The position numbers were made by a program, and so were the translations under genes. From Xanthocytophaga agilis (GTDB lineage: Bacteria > Bacteroidota > Bacteroidia > Cytophagales > 172606-1): DNA of 64,000 nucleotides. Under the pieces are notes generated by a model. It had not been told where the DNA came from and ran no database searches. It saw only the letters and a program-made list of their open reading frames with translations. This document shows positions 46,358-55,303 of the stretch, in pieces. Position 1 is the stretch's first letter. Each line of letters opens with the position of its first letter. The stretch covers positions 124,001-188,000 of the forward strand of contig NZ_JASJOU010000011.1 of NCBI RefSeq assembly GCF_030068605.1. The letters are read 5' to 3'.

Positions 46358-46807
46358 ATGTTACGCTGGATGGATGTTCTCAAATATGCCCGGTATAGTA
46401 ATCCAGAACCTTCTCGCAGAGTAGAGAAGACTGAAGACGAATGGAAACAGATACTCACTCCGGCTCAATACCATATTACACGCGAAAAAGGCACAGAGCC
46501 CCGATACCGCAATGCCTATTGCCGATCGTATGAACCTGGTGTCTATGCCTGTGTAGGATGTGGAAGTCTGTTATTTAACTGGACAGAAAAATACCATGCA
46601 ATATCCGGTTGGCCCAGTTTTACCCAACCAATCTCCAGAGGGGCTATCAAATATGCTTTTGATGACAGCTACAAGATGGAGCGTATTGAGGCACTATGTA
46701 GTGTATGTGATTGTCACTTAGGACATGTATTTCCAGACGGCCCTGAGCCTTCCGGATTGCGGTATTGTATCAATTCGGAGAGTTTGGTGCGATTGGATGA
46801 GGTATAG
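46358..46807 (+). CDS. msrB: Peptide-methionine (R)-S-oxide reductase MsrB
   Basis: 149 aa from ATG 46358; ATG 46370 is also possible and a TTG at 46352 is rejected. The MsrB fold is complete: TEDEWKQILTPAQYHITREKGT, Zn-binding pairs Cys65/Cys68 (CVGC) and Cys114/Cys117 (CSVC), GWPSF, HLGHVFPDGP and the catalytic Cys137 in RYCINSESL. Reduces Met-R-sulfoxide in proteins with thioredoxin. No signal peptide, so cytoplasmic. Monocistronic. Confidence 0.93.
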   Translation: MLRWMDVLKYARYSNPEPSRRVEKTEDEWKQILTPAQYHITREKGTEPRYRNAYCRSYEPGVYACVGCGSLLFNWTEKYHAISGWPSFTQPISRGAIKYAFDDSYKMERIEALCSVCDCHLGHVFPDGPEPSGLRYCINSESLVRLDEV

Positions 46808-46952
46808 AGAAGTTGGCTTAGTTTTGCGGGAGAAAGGTACTAGACTCCTTCATATTACAGAGAGATAGAAAAAAGATGTTTTATGGCTTTACCTACAATA
46901 CTATTACCATACACAAAATAAAGCGATAAACTCATTCTACAACAACTGCTAC

Positions 46953-49148
46953 CTAACTCAATGACTGATAAAAATGATTGGCTTCTTCTAATGCCTGGGT
47001 GCAAATTTGCTTGAGAATAGTAACGTGAGCCAGTTGCTGTTCCTCATCACCCATATTTTCCTCGAGTGCTGTGAGATAGTCACCTAGCTGATCGGTCAAG
47101 CCCATAATGGATACGGTGGTTTTCATATTGTGGGCTACACGACGTACAATTGCAAAATCCTTTTTTATCAGAGAGGATTCTATAATTTCCAGTTCTTTAG
47201 GAAGGATCTCCAGAAACTGCAGTGTCATCATTTTTTCATATTCTTTGTCACCTTTGCTGATCTCTGATAAGTACTGCAGATCAATACAGGAATAGGTATG
47301 AGATACAATGTTAATGGAGTCCGGAGCCGTTTGCGAGTTCTTATCGGTTATCAGAAACTGATTAATCAACCCATACAGATCCTGCTCACGGACAGGTTTG
47401 CTAAGGTATTCGTTCATGCCATAACTGAGGCATTTTTCACGTTCGCCTGCCATTGCATGTGCTGTCATGGCAATGATGGGCACATCCAGCTTTAGTTCTC
47501 CCCGGATATGCTGGCTGGTTGTATAGCCATCCATTCGCGGCATCTGAATATCCATCAGTACCAGATCGTATTTTCGATCCTGCAAGTATGCCAATGCTTC
47601 TACACCATTACTGGCAACGTCATAAGATAGTTTCCACTGATTGAGTAGATGTTTAATCAGACTTTGATTCATCGTATTGTCATCAACCAGTAACAGATGA
47701 GCCTGTGTCAATTCGGTGCTTTCAGAATAGATAACATCTCTTGGTTGGGGAGCAGTAAATTGTTCGGCGGAGATCTGGTAAGGAATACAGAAATAGAATG
47801 TTGTACCTTTACCAACTTCACTCTCTACACTAATTTCTCCGCCCTGTATTTCTATCAATTCTTTGACAATAGAGAGTCCTAACCCTGTACCTCCATAATT
47901 ACGGGTAGTAGAGTCTTCTGCCTGCTGAAACCGTTCAAATATGGCTGCTAATTTCTTTGTATCAATGCCGATACCCGTATCTCGTATAGAAAATCCCAGC
48001 CGGATGGTTGTATCTGTGGCACTTTTAGTAATGACCCGCACCGAGATATGTCCCTTTTCTGTAAATTTCAATGCATTCCCAAGCAGATTTACCAGGATCT
48101 GAGTCAGACGAGTGGCATCTCCAATAAGTGTGTCTGGTACAGATGCCTCAATATCTGTTTGAAGCACTAGCCCTTTTTCCCGCATTCGTTCACCAAACAA
48201 GGTTTCCACAGAGTGTACTAAGCCCCGTACACTAAAAGGATTTGCCTCAATACGCACCATCCCAGCCTCTATCTTAGACAAATCCAGAATATCGTTGACA
48301 ATAGAAAGTAGGTTTTCTCCTGCTTTCTGAATAGAATCTGTAAAATCTGCTTGTGCTGCATCTTGTTTGTGACTTTTCAGCAGGTTTGTAAAGCCCAGAA
48401 TCGCATTGAGTGGCGTTCGTATTTCGTGGCTCATATTTGCCAGGAAATTTTCCTTGACTCGGGCAGCTTCTCTTGCCTTCTTTTCCGATTCATCCAGTTT
48501 TACAATCAATTGGTTTTGTCGGCGAATCCGGTTTACTATAAACCAGAACCAACCACTGGCACTCACTACAATAAACGCAATCAGTATCCCACCCCAGGTA
48601 CGCACCCTTTTGCTGCTTTCCTCTATCGAGTCACTGAGTTGTGTCATCAGTTGCTGGCGACTGTTATAGATACGACGTGTAGCCATACTGATTTCATTGG
48701 AAACTTCTCTCGCATGTGGATTGGAAATCAGGGTAGTATCATCCATCTTACCTGTATGCTTGTAACGGAAGAGGAGAAGATCCTTAGTGCTCCGTTTATT
48801 TTCGGCAATGACATGAAGCCGGTCTATATACTGAATCACTGTCTTATCCTTATCCATTGCCCGAAGTGTATCCAGATATGCCTCAATTTGAGAGATCTTT
48901 TCATCCACCTCACTCAGATGGGATATATCACTGGTTGCAATGGCTCCTCTTATTCTGCTTTCTACCCAATACATATCCCGCTCCATCTCTCTCAGATGGC
49001 TACTCAAACGAAGTTCGGTCAGTAACTTTTCATTGCCATCAATCAGTTGGTTAATGTTTTGGGAAGAGTTATACTGAATACCTATCAGCAGCAATGTGCC
49101 TATAATAAAAGCAGATAAAATAAGAACTATAAAGCGATTGCCAATCAT
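46953..49148 (-). CDS. Hybrid sensor histidine kinase with receiver and HPt domains
   Basis: 731 aa from ATG 49148; the longer TTG-initiated reading from 49193 is less likely. Domains: TM1 (~5-27), helical CHASE3-like periplasmic region (~28-185), TM2 (~190-210), coiled coil, HisKA with His241 in SHEIRTPLNAIL, HATPase (NLLGNALKFT, DTGIGID, GTGLGLSIV), receiver with Asp533 in VLMDIQMPRMDG, and HPt with His673 in VAHNMKTT. A full multistep phosphorelay in one chain. The LytTR regulator gene lies just upstream in the same direction, so the pair may be cotranscribed. Confidence 0.92.
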   Translation of the reverse strand: MIGNRFIVLILSAFIIGTLLLIGIQYNSSQNINQLIDGNEKLLTELRLSSHLREMERDMYWVESRIRGAIATSDISHLSEVDEKISQIEAYLDTLRAMDKDKTVIQYIDRLHVIAENKRSTKDLLLFRYKHTGKMDDTTLISNPHAREVSNEISMATRRIYNSRQQLMTQLSDSIEESSKRVRTWGGILIAFIVVSASGWFWFIVNRIRRQNQLIVKLDESEKKAREAARVKENFLANMSHEIRTPLNAILGFTNLLKSHKQDAAQADFTDSIQKAGENLLSIVNDILDLSKIEAGMVRIEANPFSVRGLVHSVETLFGERMREKGLVLQTDIEASVPDTLIGDATRLTQILVNLLGNALKFTEKGHISVRVITKSATDTTIRLGFSIRDTGIGIDTKKLAAIFERFQQAEDSTTRNYGGTGLGLSIVKELIEIQGGEISVESEVGKGTTFYFCIPYQISAEQFTAPQPRDVIYSESTELTQAHLLLVDDNTMNQSLIKHLLNQWKLSYDVASNGVEALAYLQDRKYDLVLMDIQMPRMDGYTTSQHIRGELKLDVPIIAMTAHAMAGEREKCLSYGMNEYLSKPVREQDLYGLINQFLITDKNSQTAPDSINIVSHTYSCIDLQYLSEISKGDKEYEKMMTLQFLEILPKELEIIESSLIKKDFAIVRRVAHNMKTTVSIMGLTDQLGDYLTALEENMGDEEQQLAHVTILKQICTQALEEANHFYQSLS

Positions 49149-49353
49149 ATATGTATGAAAAGGAGCTGGTAAGATGACAGAGAAGGGTATCAACCCTTTT
49201 CAGGAAAATGTATGACACTTCACAAAATTCCTTGGTCAGACACACTTCTGTATATTCTGTATACAAAGCTCTGCATAAAGTGATAGGTTTCGAGTCGTCA
49301 ATCGCTGAAAAAAGAAAAACTATCGGTGAATAAGGAGAATGAATAGGCAGAAG

Positions 49354-50052
49354 TTACAGGATATTCATTCGCTTGTTGAGCGTTTTGCGATACGCATCTG
49401 CAATAGGAATAAACTTATGCGCTACTACCGCACCTCCATCTTCCAGTGTATCTATTTTGCTGACTGCTACGATATACGACCGATGAATACGAATAAACTT
49501 CCCGGCAGGCAATCGCTCCTCTACAGACTTCAGGGTTGTATGGATCGCATAAAATTTCTGAGGAGTATGTAGTTTTACATAGTCGCCCATGGCTTCTGCA
49601 TACAAAATATCATCTACCTTTAACCGACGCACAATGTGTGCATCCCGTATAAATATAAATTCATCATCTGACCACTTTACCTCTTCCCGGTTGCTTTCCA
49701 GAATTTCTTTCGCCTTTGCCATTGCCTGTTCAAATCGGGCGGGTACAACGGGCTTGACCAGATAGTCGGCTACATTGAGTTCAAATGCTTCTGCTGCATA
49801 CTCTTTTTTGGACGTTGTAAAAATAATAACCGGACGGGCATTGCCCAGATTTCGGGTGAGTTCCAGACCACTCATACCGGGCATCTCAATATCCAGGAGC
49901 AGCAGATCTACCGGATTGTCCATCATATACGTGTAGGCTTCCATCGCATCACTACATTCGCCTACAATAGTCAGATCATTAACAGCACTTGCCAGACGGC
50001 TTAAAATAGATCGGGCTATCTTATTGTCATCAATGATTAAGGCTCTTATCAT
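49354..50052 (-). CDS. LytTR-family response regulator
   Basis: 232 aa from ATG 50052; a GTG at 50061 is the rejected alternative. Receiver with IIDDN acidic pair, Asp54 in LLLDIEMPG and Lys in KPV; LytTR domain (~140-230) with AEAMGDYVKLHT and HRSYIVAVSKID. Located 205 bases upstream of the hybrid kinase on the same strand, likely functional partners, although the usual LytTR kinase is LytS-type rather than hybrid. Confidence 0.9.
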   Translation of the reverse strand: MIRALIIDDNKIARSILSRLASAVNDLTIVGECSDAMEAYTYMMDNPVDLLLLDIEMPGMSGLELTRNLGNARPVIIFTTSKKEYAAEAFELNVADYLVKPVVPARFEQAMAKAKEILESNREEVKWSDDEFIFIRDAHIVRRLKVDDILYAEAMGDYVKLHTPQKFYAIHTTLKSVEERLPAGKFIRIHRSYIVAVSKIDTLEDGGAVVAHKFIPIADAYRKTLNKRMNIL

Positions 50053-50205
50053 TTTATACACGAATATGATCTGACTTGTTATGGAATTTAACTGCCAAAT
50101 ATACTAGTTATAGCGAACATCTTCTTAGATTTATGACAGATGGTTAGGCAATATGCCTGTAGTCTGTCTCTTTCTATTCTGTATATTTACCACCTATTAG
50201 CATGC

Positions 50206-51165
50206 ATGTCTATGGAATCCATACAATCCCGTCAGGAATATATAGCCCGTATCAACAAAGTAATAGACTATATCAAAAGTCATTTGGACGAAGAACTATC
50301 CGTCGATCATCTGGCAGAGGTTTCCTGTTTTTCCAAATTTCACTTTCATCGTATCTTCCGGTCTGTAGTAGGCGAAACTGTGAACCAGTTTGTTAAACGA
50401 TCCCGAATAGAGCGGGCTGCTTTTTATCTTCGGAATAATCCCGGAAAGTCTGTTTCTGAAGTAGCTACAGACAGTGGATTTATCAATCTGGCTTCCTTTG
50501 CCCGTACCTTTCGGGAAACGACAGGAGCCAGCGCAACTGAATGGAAACAGAAGCTAATTTTTGAGAATAGCAAGAATTGCAAAACGGATCGCACTGACGG
50601 CAAAGTCATTCACTTTTACCCTACCTACCTTGCTTCCTCTAGTATAAACCAGGAAGCAAATATGATTCACACACCCAACAAGATTCAGGTAGAGATCCGG
50701 GAATTACCTGCTATGCATGTAGCCTATGTACGTTCACTATCTATCTCTCCACAAGATGGTCCTGCTTTTGAGCAACTGTTTGACAAACTGTTTAAATGGG
50801 CTGGTCCCAGAGGGTTCATTTATTTTCCTCAAACGAAGGCCCTAACAGTCTATCGCAGTAATCCGGAACTCAGTACAGATGGTAAAATGCAGGCTGATGT
50901 TTGTATTACAGTACCCGAAGGCACAGCCGGAGAAGGAGAAATTGGCATTGCTCAGATTTCAGGTGGCCAGTACGCGGTTATTCATCTGGAAGGCGATATT
51001 CGGGAAAGCGGAGAAGCCTGGACATATGTCTACAAGGAATGGCTTTCGGACAATGGCTATCAGCCAGACAACCGTAACTTTTACATTAATCATCTGAACA
51101 ATCCGAAAGAGCATCCACAGCAACTGCATATGGTAGATATGTGTATTCCTGTGAAGCCTTTGTAA
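50206..51165 (+). CDS. AraC-family regulator with GyrI-like effector domain
   Basis: 319 aa from ATG 50206 (Met at 50212 and an upstream ATG at 50140 are alternatives; the latter adds a hydrophobic, unlikely leader). N-terminal AraC HTH pair (~10-110): LAEVSCFSKFHFHRIFR and VSEVATDSGFINLASFARTF. C-terminal GyrI/effector-binding domain (~150-319): IRELPAMHVAYVR and a closing HMVDMCIPVKPL. Resembles the SoxS/Rob-like multidrug-sensing regulators. A -7-like TATATTTA lies near 50181. Followed by a strong terminator. Confidence 0.9.
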   Translation: MSMESIQSRQEYIARINKVIDYIKSHLDEELSVDHLAEVSCFSKFHFHRIFRSVVGETVNQFVKRSRIERAAFYLRNNPGKSVSEVATDSGFINLASFARTFRETTGASATEWKQKLIFENSKNCKTDRTDGKVIHFYPTYLASSSINQEANMIHTPNKIQVEIRELPAMHVAYVRSLSISPQDGPAFEQLFDKLFKWAGPRGFIYFPQTKALTVYRSNPELSTDGKMQADVCITVPEGTAGEGEIGIAQISGGQYAVIHLEGDIRESGEAWTYVYKEWLSDNGYQPDNRNFYINHLNNPKEHPQQLHMVDMCIPVKPL

Positions 51166-51176
51166 GGGTATTTACA

Positions 51177-51222
51177 AAAAAGGAATGGCCTCGGATTTTG
51201 GTTGGGAGGTCATTCCTTTTTA
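51177..51222 (+). terminator. Intrinsic terminator of AraC/GyrI gene
   Basis: AAAAGGAATG-G-CCTC pairs with GAGG-T-CATTCCTTTT around a 12-nt loop, followed by TATT. Twelve bases after the stop codon. Confidence 0.8.
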
Positions 51223-51277
51223 TTAAAAACAAGATTTCGTCCGAAGAACGAGGACGTCAAAAAAATACACCCCTTAA

Positions 51278-51514
51278 GCCTTCCTGAAAGGAGCTTCCCT
51301 GTCGCTGTTCTCCTAAAAGAATCAGTCCTCATTCTGTCCTCTAAGAGCTTCTTCCTCGCTGCCTTTCTGCAAGAATCTTCCCGCCACGGCGAGACACGTA
51401 TGGCAAATAGAGTTGCGCTCGGTTTCTGAGAGAAAAATACACTCCAATCGGAAAGGTCGCCGGCCTTATCACACATGTCCTGACAATGGCGGGAAGATCC
51501 TTACAGGAGAACAG
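51278..51514. repeat. Dispersed intergenic repeat family 1, copy C (longest)
   Basis: Longest copy, with several left units (TTCCTGAAAGGAGCTTCC at 51280, TTCTCCTAAAAGAATC, CTGCCTTTCTGCAAGAATC at 51359). The central box GGCAAATAGAGTTGCGCTCG and the tail GGTCGCCGGCCTTATCAC are present. The right terminus GATCCTTACAGGAGAACAG (51496-51514) pairs with 51359-51386, extending the inverted repeat to about 30-35 bp (ATCTTCCCGCC on one arm, GGCGGGAAGAT on the other). Two ~75-88-codon frames over it are not considered genes. Confidence 0.75.
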
Positions 51515-51552
51515 TGCGGATCAATTGTAGTATATGGTTGACTAGAATACCA

Positions 51553-51880
51553 GCCACTTTCAGTAGTGACCGGTATTCTAGTCACCTTAAAGCAATATCC
51601 GAAGTATGGTCAATATAGGTGACGGACTGGAATTATGGTCAAAATGGTAATCGATGGTCAAGTGACTGGAAAACTGTTCAGCAAGGAAAGTGAACAGAAA
51701 TCGAATCACTTTTACTTTTGACTGGTATTCTGTTCACTTTTTATTTTGACCATAGTTCCAGTCGCTTTTTGTTTTGACTGGAATACCAGTCATGTTGAAG
51801 AAATATTCGAACTCTGTTCATTTTTATCTTTGACCGGAAGTATAGTCATCTTTCAGAATGACTGATATTCTGTTCACGAC
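51553..51880. repeat. Degenerate ~28-bp tandem repeat block (family 2, copy C)
   Basis: About eleven diverged units of 28-32 bp, in both orientations of a core close to TGACYGGWATWCTGTTCACT followed by T-rich spacing. Examples are TGACTGGTATTCTGTTCACT, GACTGGAATACCAGTCATG and TGACCGGAAGTATAGTCATC. Positions 51690-51712 match the reverse complement of 18798-18820 exactly over 23 bp. Unlike CRISPR repeats, units and spacers are not separable. Confidence 0.6.
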
Positions 51881-51904
51881 AACAAAGGTATGATCAGCTT
51901 AACC

Positions 51905-52192
51905 TTATTTAGGTTGTGAGGAAGAAGCGAGTGCGGGCTGTCTGACGCCTTTGTTAAGCTTCTGGATAATTACCCGTGTCGTTTTCCAGAATATACTTGA
52001 GTAGATCTTCATTTCCTGATAGGTCTTGTCTGTTTTCCGATCCTGGAAATAATACAGATAGGTAACATACGAAACATTGTCCATTGGTTTGTAGCGAAAG
52101 GTAGCAAACCGATCTACGATATAGCGATACTTCTCTTTGTTAGGATAGAGAGAATCTATCTTGCGGTATTTGACAATCTGAAAAGGATACTT
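51905..52192 (-). pseudogene. C-terminal fragment of a lipoprotein-type gene (split by IS remnant)
   Basis: A 95-codon stop-free frame ending in TAA at 51905-51907 and bounded upstream by an in-frame TAA at 52193-52195. There is no start codon for the first 34 residues; the only Met (YKPMDNV) leaves 59 codons. The composition is clearly coding (YPFQIVKYRKIDSLYPNKE, YVTYLYYFQDRKTDKTYQE). It is interpreted as the 3' part of the gene whose 5' part is at 52513-52653. Function unknown. Confidence 0.6.
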
Positions 52193-52512
52193 TTAAAATC
52201 TTACGCTTTCTATCTCTTGTAGTTGCTTTTGCAACTGTTCCACTTTTTGCAAAATCTCACAAACTGAAACAAATTTCTCCTCTAAATTGGAGGGGGTCGA
52301 TTGAGAGAACTGTTCATTTTTCCAACTATAGATTAGATTTCACTGATACCCGCCTGCTAGCAAGTTTTGGAAATACTTTGCACATTGATAATCATTTTTA
52401 CTACTTAGCTTTTAAAGTCAGCACTATATTTTCGCCGTTTACTTGTTGTTTTTTTACCTTTCATTTACTTGCTAAGTTAAGCAAGTTTTGTGTCCCGATT
52501 TTTAGGACCACC
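52193..52512 (-). mobile_element. Decayed IS3-type element (OrfA transposase remnant)
   Basis: On the minus strand, ATG 52464 begins MKGKKTTSKRRKYSADFKS and then meets a stop. The next in-frame residues VVKMIIN, SISK, QAGISE and SWKNEQFSQST match the HTH_Tnp_1 OrfA of IS3-family transposases but with several stops and a frameshift. After SWKNEQFSQST the frame continues as a coiled coil (LQKVEQLQKQLQEIE) to a TAA. The left end GGTCCTAAAAATCGGGACAC resembles an IS terminal repeat. OrfB and the right end are missing, so it is an inactive fragment. Confidence 0.65.
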
Positions 52513-52653
52513 TCAAGGGATCTTGTTTGTGTTTTTCGTCTGAGTAATAGTGGAGTCACTTACGGCTAGTTGTTCCTGTTTGCTTTCTTTTGGACCACAG
52601 CTACAACAACCCATAACTATACTATATAACAGAAAGGTAACGATGGTTTTCAT
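52513..52653 (-). pseudogene. N-terminal fragment of a lipoprotein gene, interrupted by the IS remnant
   Basis: ATG 52653 starts MKTIVTFLLYSIVMGCCSCG, a type II signal peptide (lipobox-like MGCC), then polar residues to a stop at 52513 exactly where the IS-like sequence begins. Short target-like ATCC motifs flank both sides (near 52518 and 52186), consistent with a 4-bp target duplication. Together with 51905-52192 it suggests one lipoprotein gene disrupted by insertion. Confidence 0.55.
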
Positions 52654-52713
52654 GAAGAGGAAATATTTGCTGAAGTCAGTGAGTGAACCTTACTGTTGAT
52701 GAAATATACATCC

Positions 52714-53247
52714 CTAGTAAGAATAGTTCTGAAAAACTATATTTATACTTCTGGTAAATTCTTCATTGGCATTTATCATAGCCAGTTGAGAATCTCTATA
52801 TTCTTTGTAAAGGAGCATAACTTTTCTTCTAAAATTGTATACTTCAAAGTGTATAGGAACTCTGTAAAATTCGATGAGTGGGATAATTTCTGATTGACGG
52901 ATAGAATATATAATGATTTCAGGTATAAAATAAGGTTCTACAAGTTCTTCCAGCTCCGAAAGATTCTTTGGTGCACCCTGAAATATGGATTGTTCGCTAG
53001 TCAAACTTATTGATATATGTATTCCAATACCAGTTAAATCAATATCAAGCTCTTGAAGCAACTCATCTATAATATCCATGAATATACAACAGGTTTGCAG
53101 CACCTCTTTTGGTTTAAGAGTTTTGTAGTATTCTTTGCCCAGCAACTCATCTATATGAATGTCACAGGTATCTTTGCTAGCTGCTACTTTAGTAATACTT
53201 TTTATTAACCACTCCCGTGTTTTGTATCTACTTACTATTCCATCCAT
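52714..53247 (-). CDS. Hypothetical protein (possible immunity protein)
   Basis: 177 aa, no family recognised. Largely helical/acidic with ELLQELDIDLTGIGIHISISL in the middle and FRRKVMLLYKEYRDSQLAMI near the end. No signal peptide, cytoplasmic. First of a run of codirectional small genes of low G+C in which one member is SUKH-like, so an immunity role is inferred from context only. Confidence 0.5.
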   Translation of the reverse strand: MDGIVSRYKTREWLIKSITKVAASKDTCDIHIDELLGKEYYKTLKPKEVLQTCCIFMDIIDELLQELDIDLTGIGIHISISLTSEQSIFQGAPKNLSELEELVEPYFIPEIIIYSIRQSEIIPLIEFYRVPIHFEVYNFRRKVMLLYKEYRDSQLAMINANEEFTRSINIVFQNYSY

Positions 53248-53308
53248 TATTGTTTAAGTAATGTTTTTGTCACTAACCTTGTATTATTGTAAAGACTTAC
53301 TCAACCAT

Positions 53309-53443
53309 TCACTCAACTACTAGTCTGATATCTTCTTTAGATGGCCCATTATTCCTAATTGAAAACTCCCGCCCTATCAGATGATTTATTCCTTGGGTGA
53401 TAAGAACCCCATTTAGTTCTACTAAAGTATAGGTATATTTCAT
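53309..53443 (-). CDS. 44-aa hypothetical ORF
   Basis: ATG 53443 to TGA 53309-53311. Residues MKYTYTLVELNGVLITQGI, then HLIGREFSIRNNGPSKEDIR. No match recognised. It is codirectional with its neighbours and has reasonable coding composition, but too short to be sure. Confidence 0.35.
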   Translation of the reverse strand: MKYTYTLVELNGVLITQGINHLIGREFSIRNNGPSKEDIRLVVE

Positions 53444-53545
53444 TGTAATCTATTTAAAAAAATGCCTCAGGTATACGTACTATAAGCATTCCTATCAATT
53501 TAGAAATTACAACATAGTATACCTGCAAGCTTAACCAATAGCAGT

Positions 53546-54028
53546 TTACGAGCCATACTCAGGAGAAAAACTCAGTTCAGATTTATGCAACTTAAAGATA
53601 TAAGAAAGCTTTTCTTTATCACTAAAACCAAATTGGATAATGACATTTCCTTCTGTTAGCAATGTAAGTTGATGGTTAAAACAATACCTTGGGTAAAACC
53701 GCCAGTTGATGGAGGATTGGTTTAGTATTTCTATGATTTGATATAGAGTAGTATTTGGAAATATAATTCTTTTTTCTCCTTTCTCTGTTTCCACATAAAA
53801 TCGTTTTCTTCCATCCACATCAAGATTGATAATACATATCTTATCATCTAAAAAAGAAAATTCAATCCCTTTATAGAAATAGGCATAAGTGGTCTTATCA
53901 GTAGTATCATAGTACCATCGTTTACCTAATTTTTCTTCACCTATTATAGCAGAGAATTCTTCAAATGACAGCCCCAACCAAAACTTTGGTAATGCTCCAT
54001 ACTTTAGAAAATCATTCACCTTTCTCAT
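53546..54028 (-). CDS. Hypothetical protein (possible immunity protein)
   Basis: 160 aa. Opens MRKVNDFLKYGALPKFWLGL, then beta-rich sequence (YAYFYKGIEFSFLDDKICII, NVIIQFGFSDKEKLSYIFKL) reminiscent of two tandem related halves. No signal peptide. Family not identified; the local context (small, codirectional, low G+C, one SUKH-like member) suggests immunity functions. Confidence 0.5.
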   Translation of the reverse strand: MRKVNDFLKYGALPKFWLGLSFEEFSAIIGEEKLGKRWYYDTTDKTTYAYFYKGIEFSFLDDKICIINLDVDGRKRFYVETEKGEKRIIFPNTTLYQIIEILNQSSINWRFYPRYCFNHQLTLLTEGNVIIQFGFSDKEKLSYIFKLHKSELSFSPEYGS

Positions 54029-54079
54029 ATAATCCTATTCATAAGAAACCTGCATCCGAGCTGGAATACTAACGCACAA

Positions 54080-54613
54080 TCATTCTAACAAATAAAAGCT
54101 ATCCCAAAATATTAGATCATCAAGAGTTACACATGCTTCTACCTCTTTCCCAAATTCAGGATCATATCTTTTTATGGATGTAGATACCTGTAAATCTTCA
54201 TACTGCACCCAAAAAAGATTAGCCTTTTCAAAATATGCTTTAATCTCTTTTTCAAATCTCTCTTCTTTATGTGAATATGGACTTCCCTTCCATACTGTAA
54301 AATTTTTTATGGGTTCAGCAAACGGGTTCCTAATTTCATATTTAAAATAATGGGTACACAGATCTGAAACTTTGCTGAATTGGATAGTATAACGCACTTC
54401 ATTATTGTTATACGGAGGCAAAAATACCTGAACAGATGCATATGGCGACCCTGGACCTTGAAATATAGAATATCTTCTACCATATCGCCTTACTAATAAA
54501 TCTAGCTCCTCTGAAGGAAACCACTCTTTATGAACAAGCTCTCGGTAAAGATGAGGAGAGTTTGTTGCCAATTCGATAATCTGTTTTATGGTCTCTGATA
54601 ACTTCTCTGTCAT
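54080..54613 (-). CDS. Hypothetical protein
   Basis: 177 aa, begins MTEKLSETIKQIIELATN and ends LDDLIFWDSFYLLE. Aromatic-rich with FKYEIRNPFAEPIKNFTVW in the middle. No motif recognised, no membrane segment. The next gene upstream starts 32 bases before its start, suggesting a shared transcript. Confidence 0.5.
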   Translation of the reverse strand: MTEKLSETIKQIIELATNSPHLYRELVHKEWFPSEELDLLVRRYGRRYSIFQGPGSPYASVQVFLPPYNNNEVRYTIQFSKVSDLCTHYFKYEIRNPFAEPIKNFTVWKGSPYSHKEERFEKEIKAYFEKANLFWVQYEDLQVSTSIKRYDPEFGKEVEACVTLDDLIFWDSFYLLE

Positions 54614-54644
54614 GGCAAAATACTATTACTGCTTATCTTTATGT

Positions 54645-55217
54645 TCATTCAGGAATATACTTATTTATCCAATTATGAAATGCATCCTGATAAAGCCCTT
54701 GTGCTTGTTTTATACTATCATCTGCTTCATCATTGGTCTCGATAGAATTTAGTTGAAATGTATGTAATACCCACGCTTTATACTCATGAGCACATGAACT
54801 GGAAATACAATCGCTCCCATCTTTGTAATAAGAAACTTTTTCCCAGTCTACCAAGGGTTCAGTGTCTAACGTTAAGAGCCTAACCAGTTCAACTAAATTT
54901 TGTGCAACCACATGGTAGCCACCCTCACTACCCAAAACTACAATGGGCATTTCTTCAAGGCTTTTGGTAGATTCATTAATCCAAAGTACATAGGTCGACC
55001 CAGTCCAATCTGCCTGAGCAAATTCGATCAATGAAGCAAGAAACTCTTCATCCTCTGAGTACGAACGAATTCCTTCATTCTGTAGTAAACAGAGTTGAAA
55101 TCCCTCGGCATAGAATGAGCCTTCAGGAATAGTATCCTGAAAAGTGAGTAGCTGAACCAACGTATCTGGTACAGGCAAAGTCCCAAAGTTCTTTTGAAAT
55201 TCAGTGAGAGAAAGCAC
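54645..55217 (-). CDS. SMI1/KNR4 (SUKH)-like protein
   Basis: 190 aa beginning at GTG 55217 (no ATG is available in frame before the upstream stop). The pattern LPVPDTLVQLLTFQD, STYVLWINES, EMPIVVLGSEGGYHVVAQNL and VELVRLLTLD resembles SUKH-superfamily proteins (PF09346), widespread as immunity proteins of polymorphic toxins. The C-terminus is an acidic tail with Cys-Ser-Ser-Ser-Cys. Together with neighbours it marks a possible immunity island with no toxin gene in the window. Confidence 0.55.
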   Translation of the reverse strand: MLSLTEFQKNFGTLPVPDTLVQLLTFQDTIPEGSFYAEGFQLCLLQNEGIRSYSEDEEFLASLIEFAQADWTGSTYVLWINESTKSLEEMPIVVLGSEGGYHVVAQNLVELVRLLTLDTEPLVDWEKVSYYKDGSDCISSSCAHEYKAWVLHTFQLNSIETNDEADDSIKQAQGLYQDAFHNWINKYIPE

Positions 55218-55243
55218 ATACAGAGAACATATTTACAAAAGAA

Positions 55244-55279
55244 AAGCCCTTCCACACAAATCAGATAGAAGGGCCTTTA
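55244..55279 (-). terminator. Hairpin terminator of serS
   Basis: GCCCTTC (55246-55252) pairs with GAAGGGC (55268-55274) with a 15-nt loop; on the minus strand the 3' flank reads TTTTC. It lies 30 bases past the serS stop. Confidence 0.65.
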
Positions 55280-55303
55280 TGGAAAAACAACTAAACAGAT
55301 CTG

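Noticed and set aside
46233-46424. 63-codon ORF before msrB
   Set aside because: Overlaps the msrB start region in another frame and has no motif.
51202-51476. Two ORFs of 75 and 88 codons on opposite strands
   Set aside because: Both fall in repeat copy C and start in the AraC terminator; not conserved between repeat copies.
51553-51880. Possible CRISPR array
   Set aside because: Units are strongly diverged and occur in both orientations, with no constant repeat/unique spacer alternation and no cas genes.
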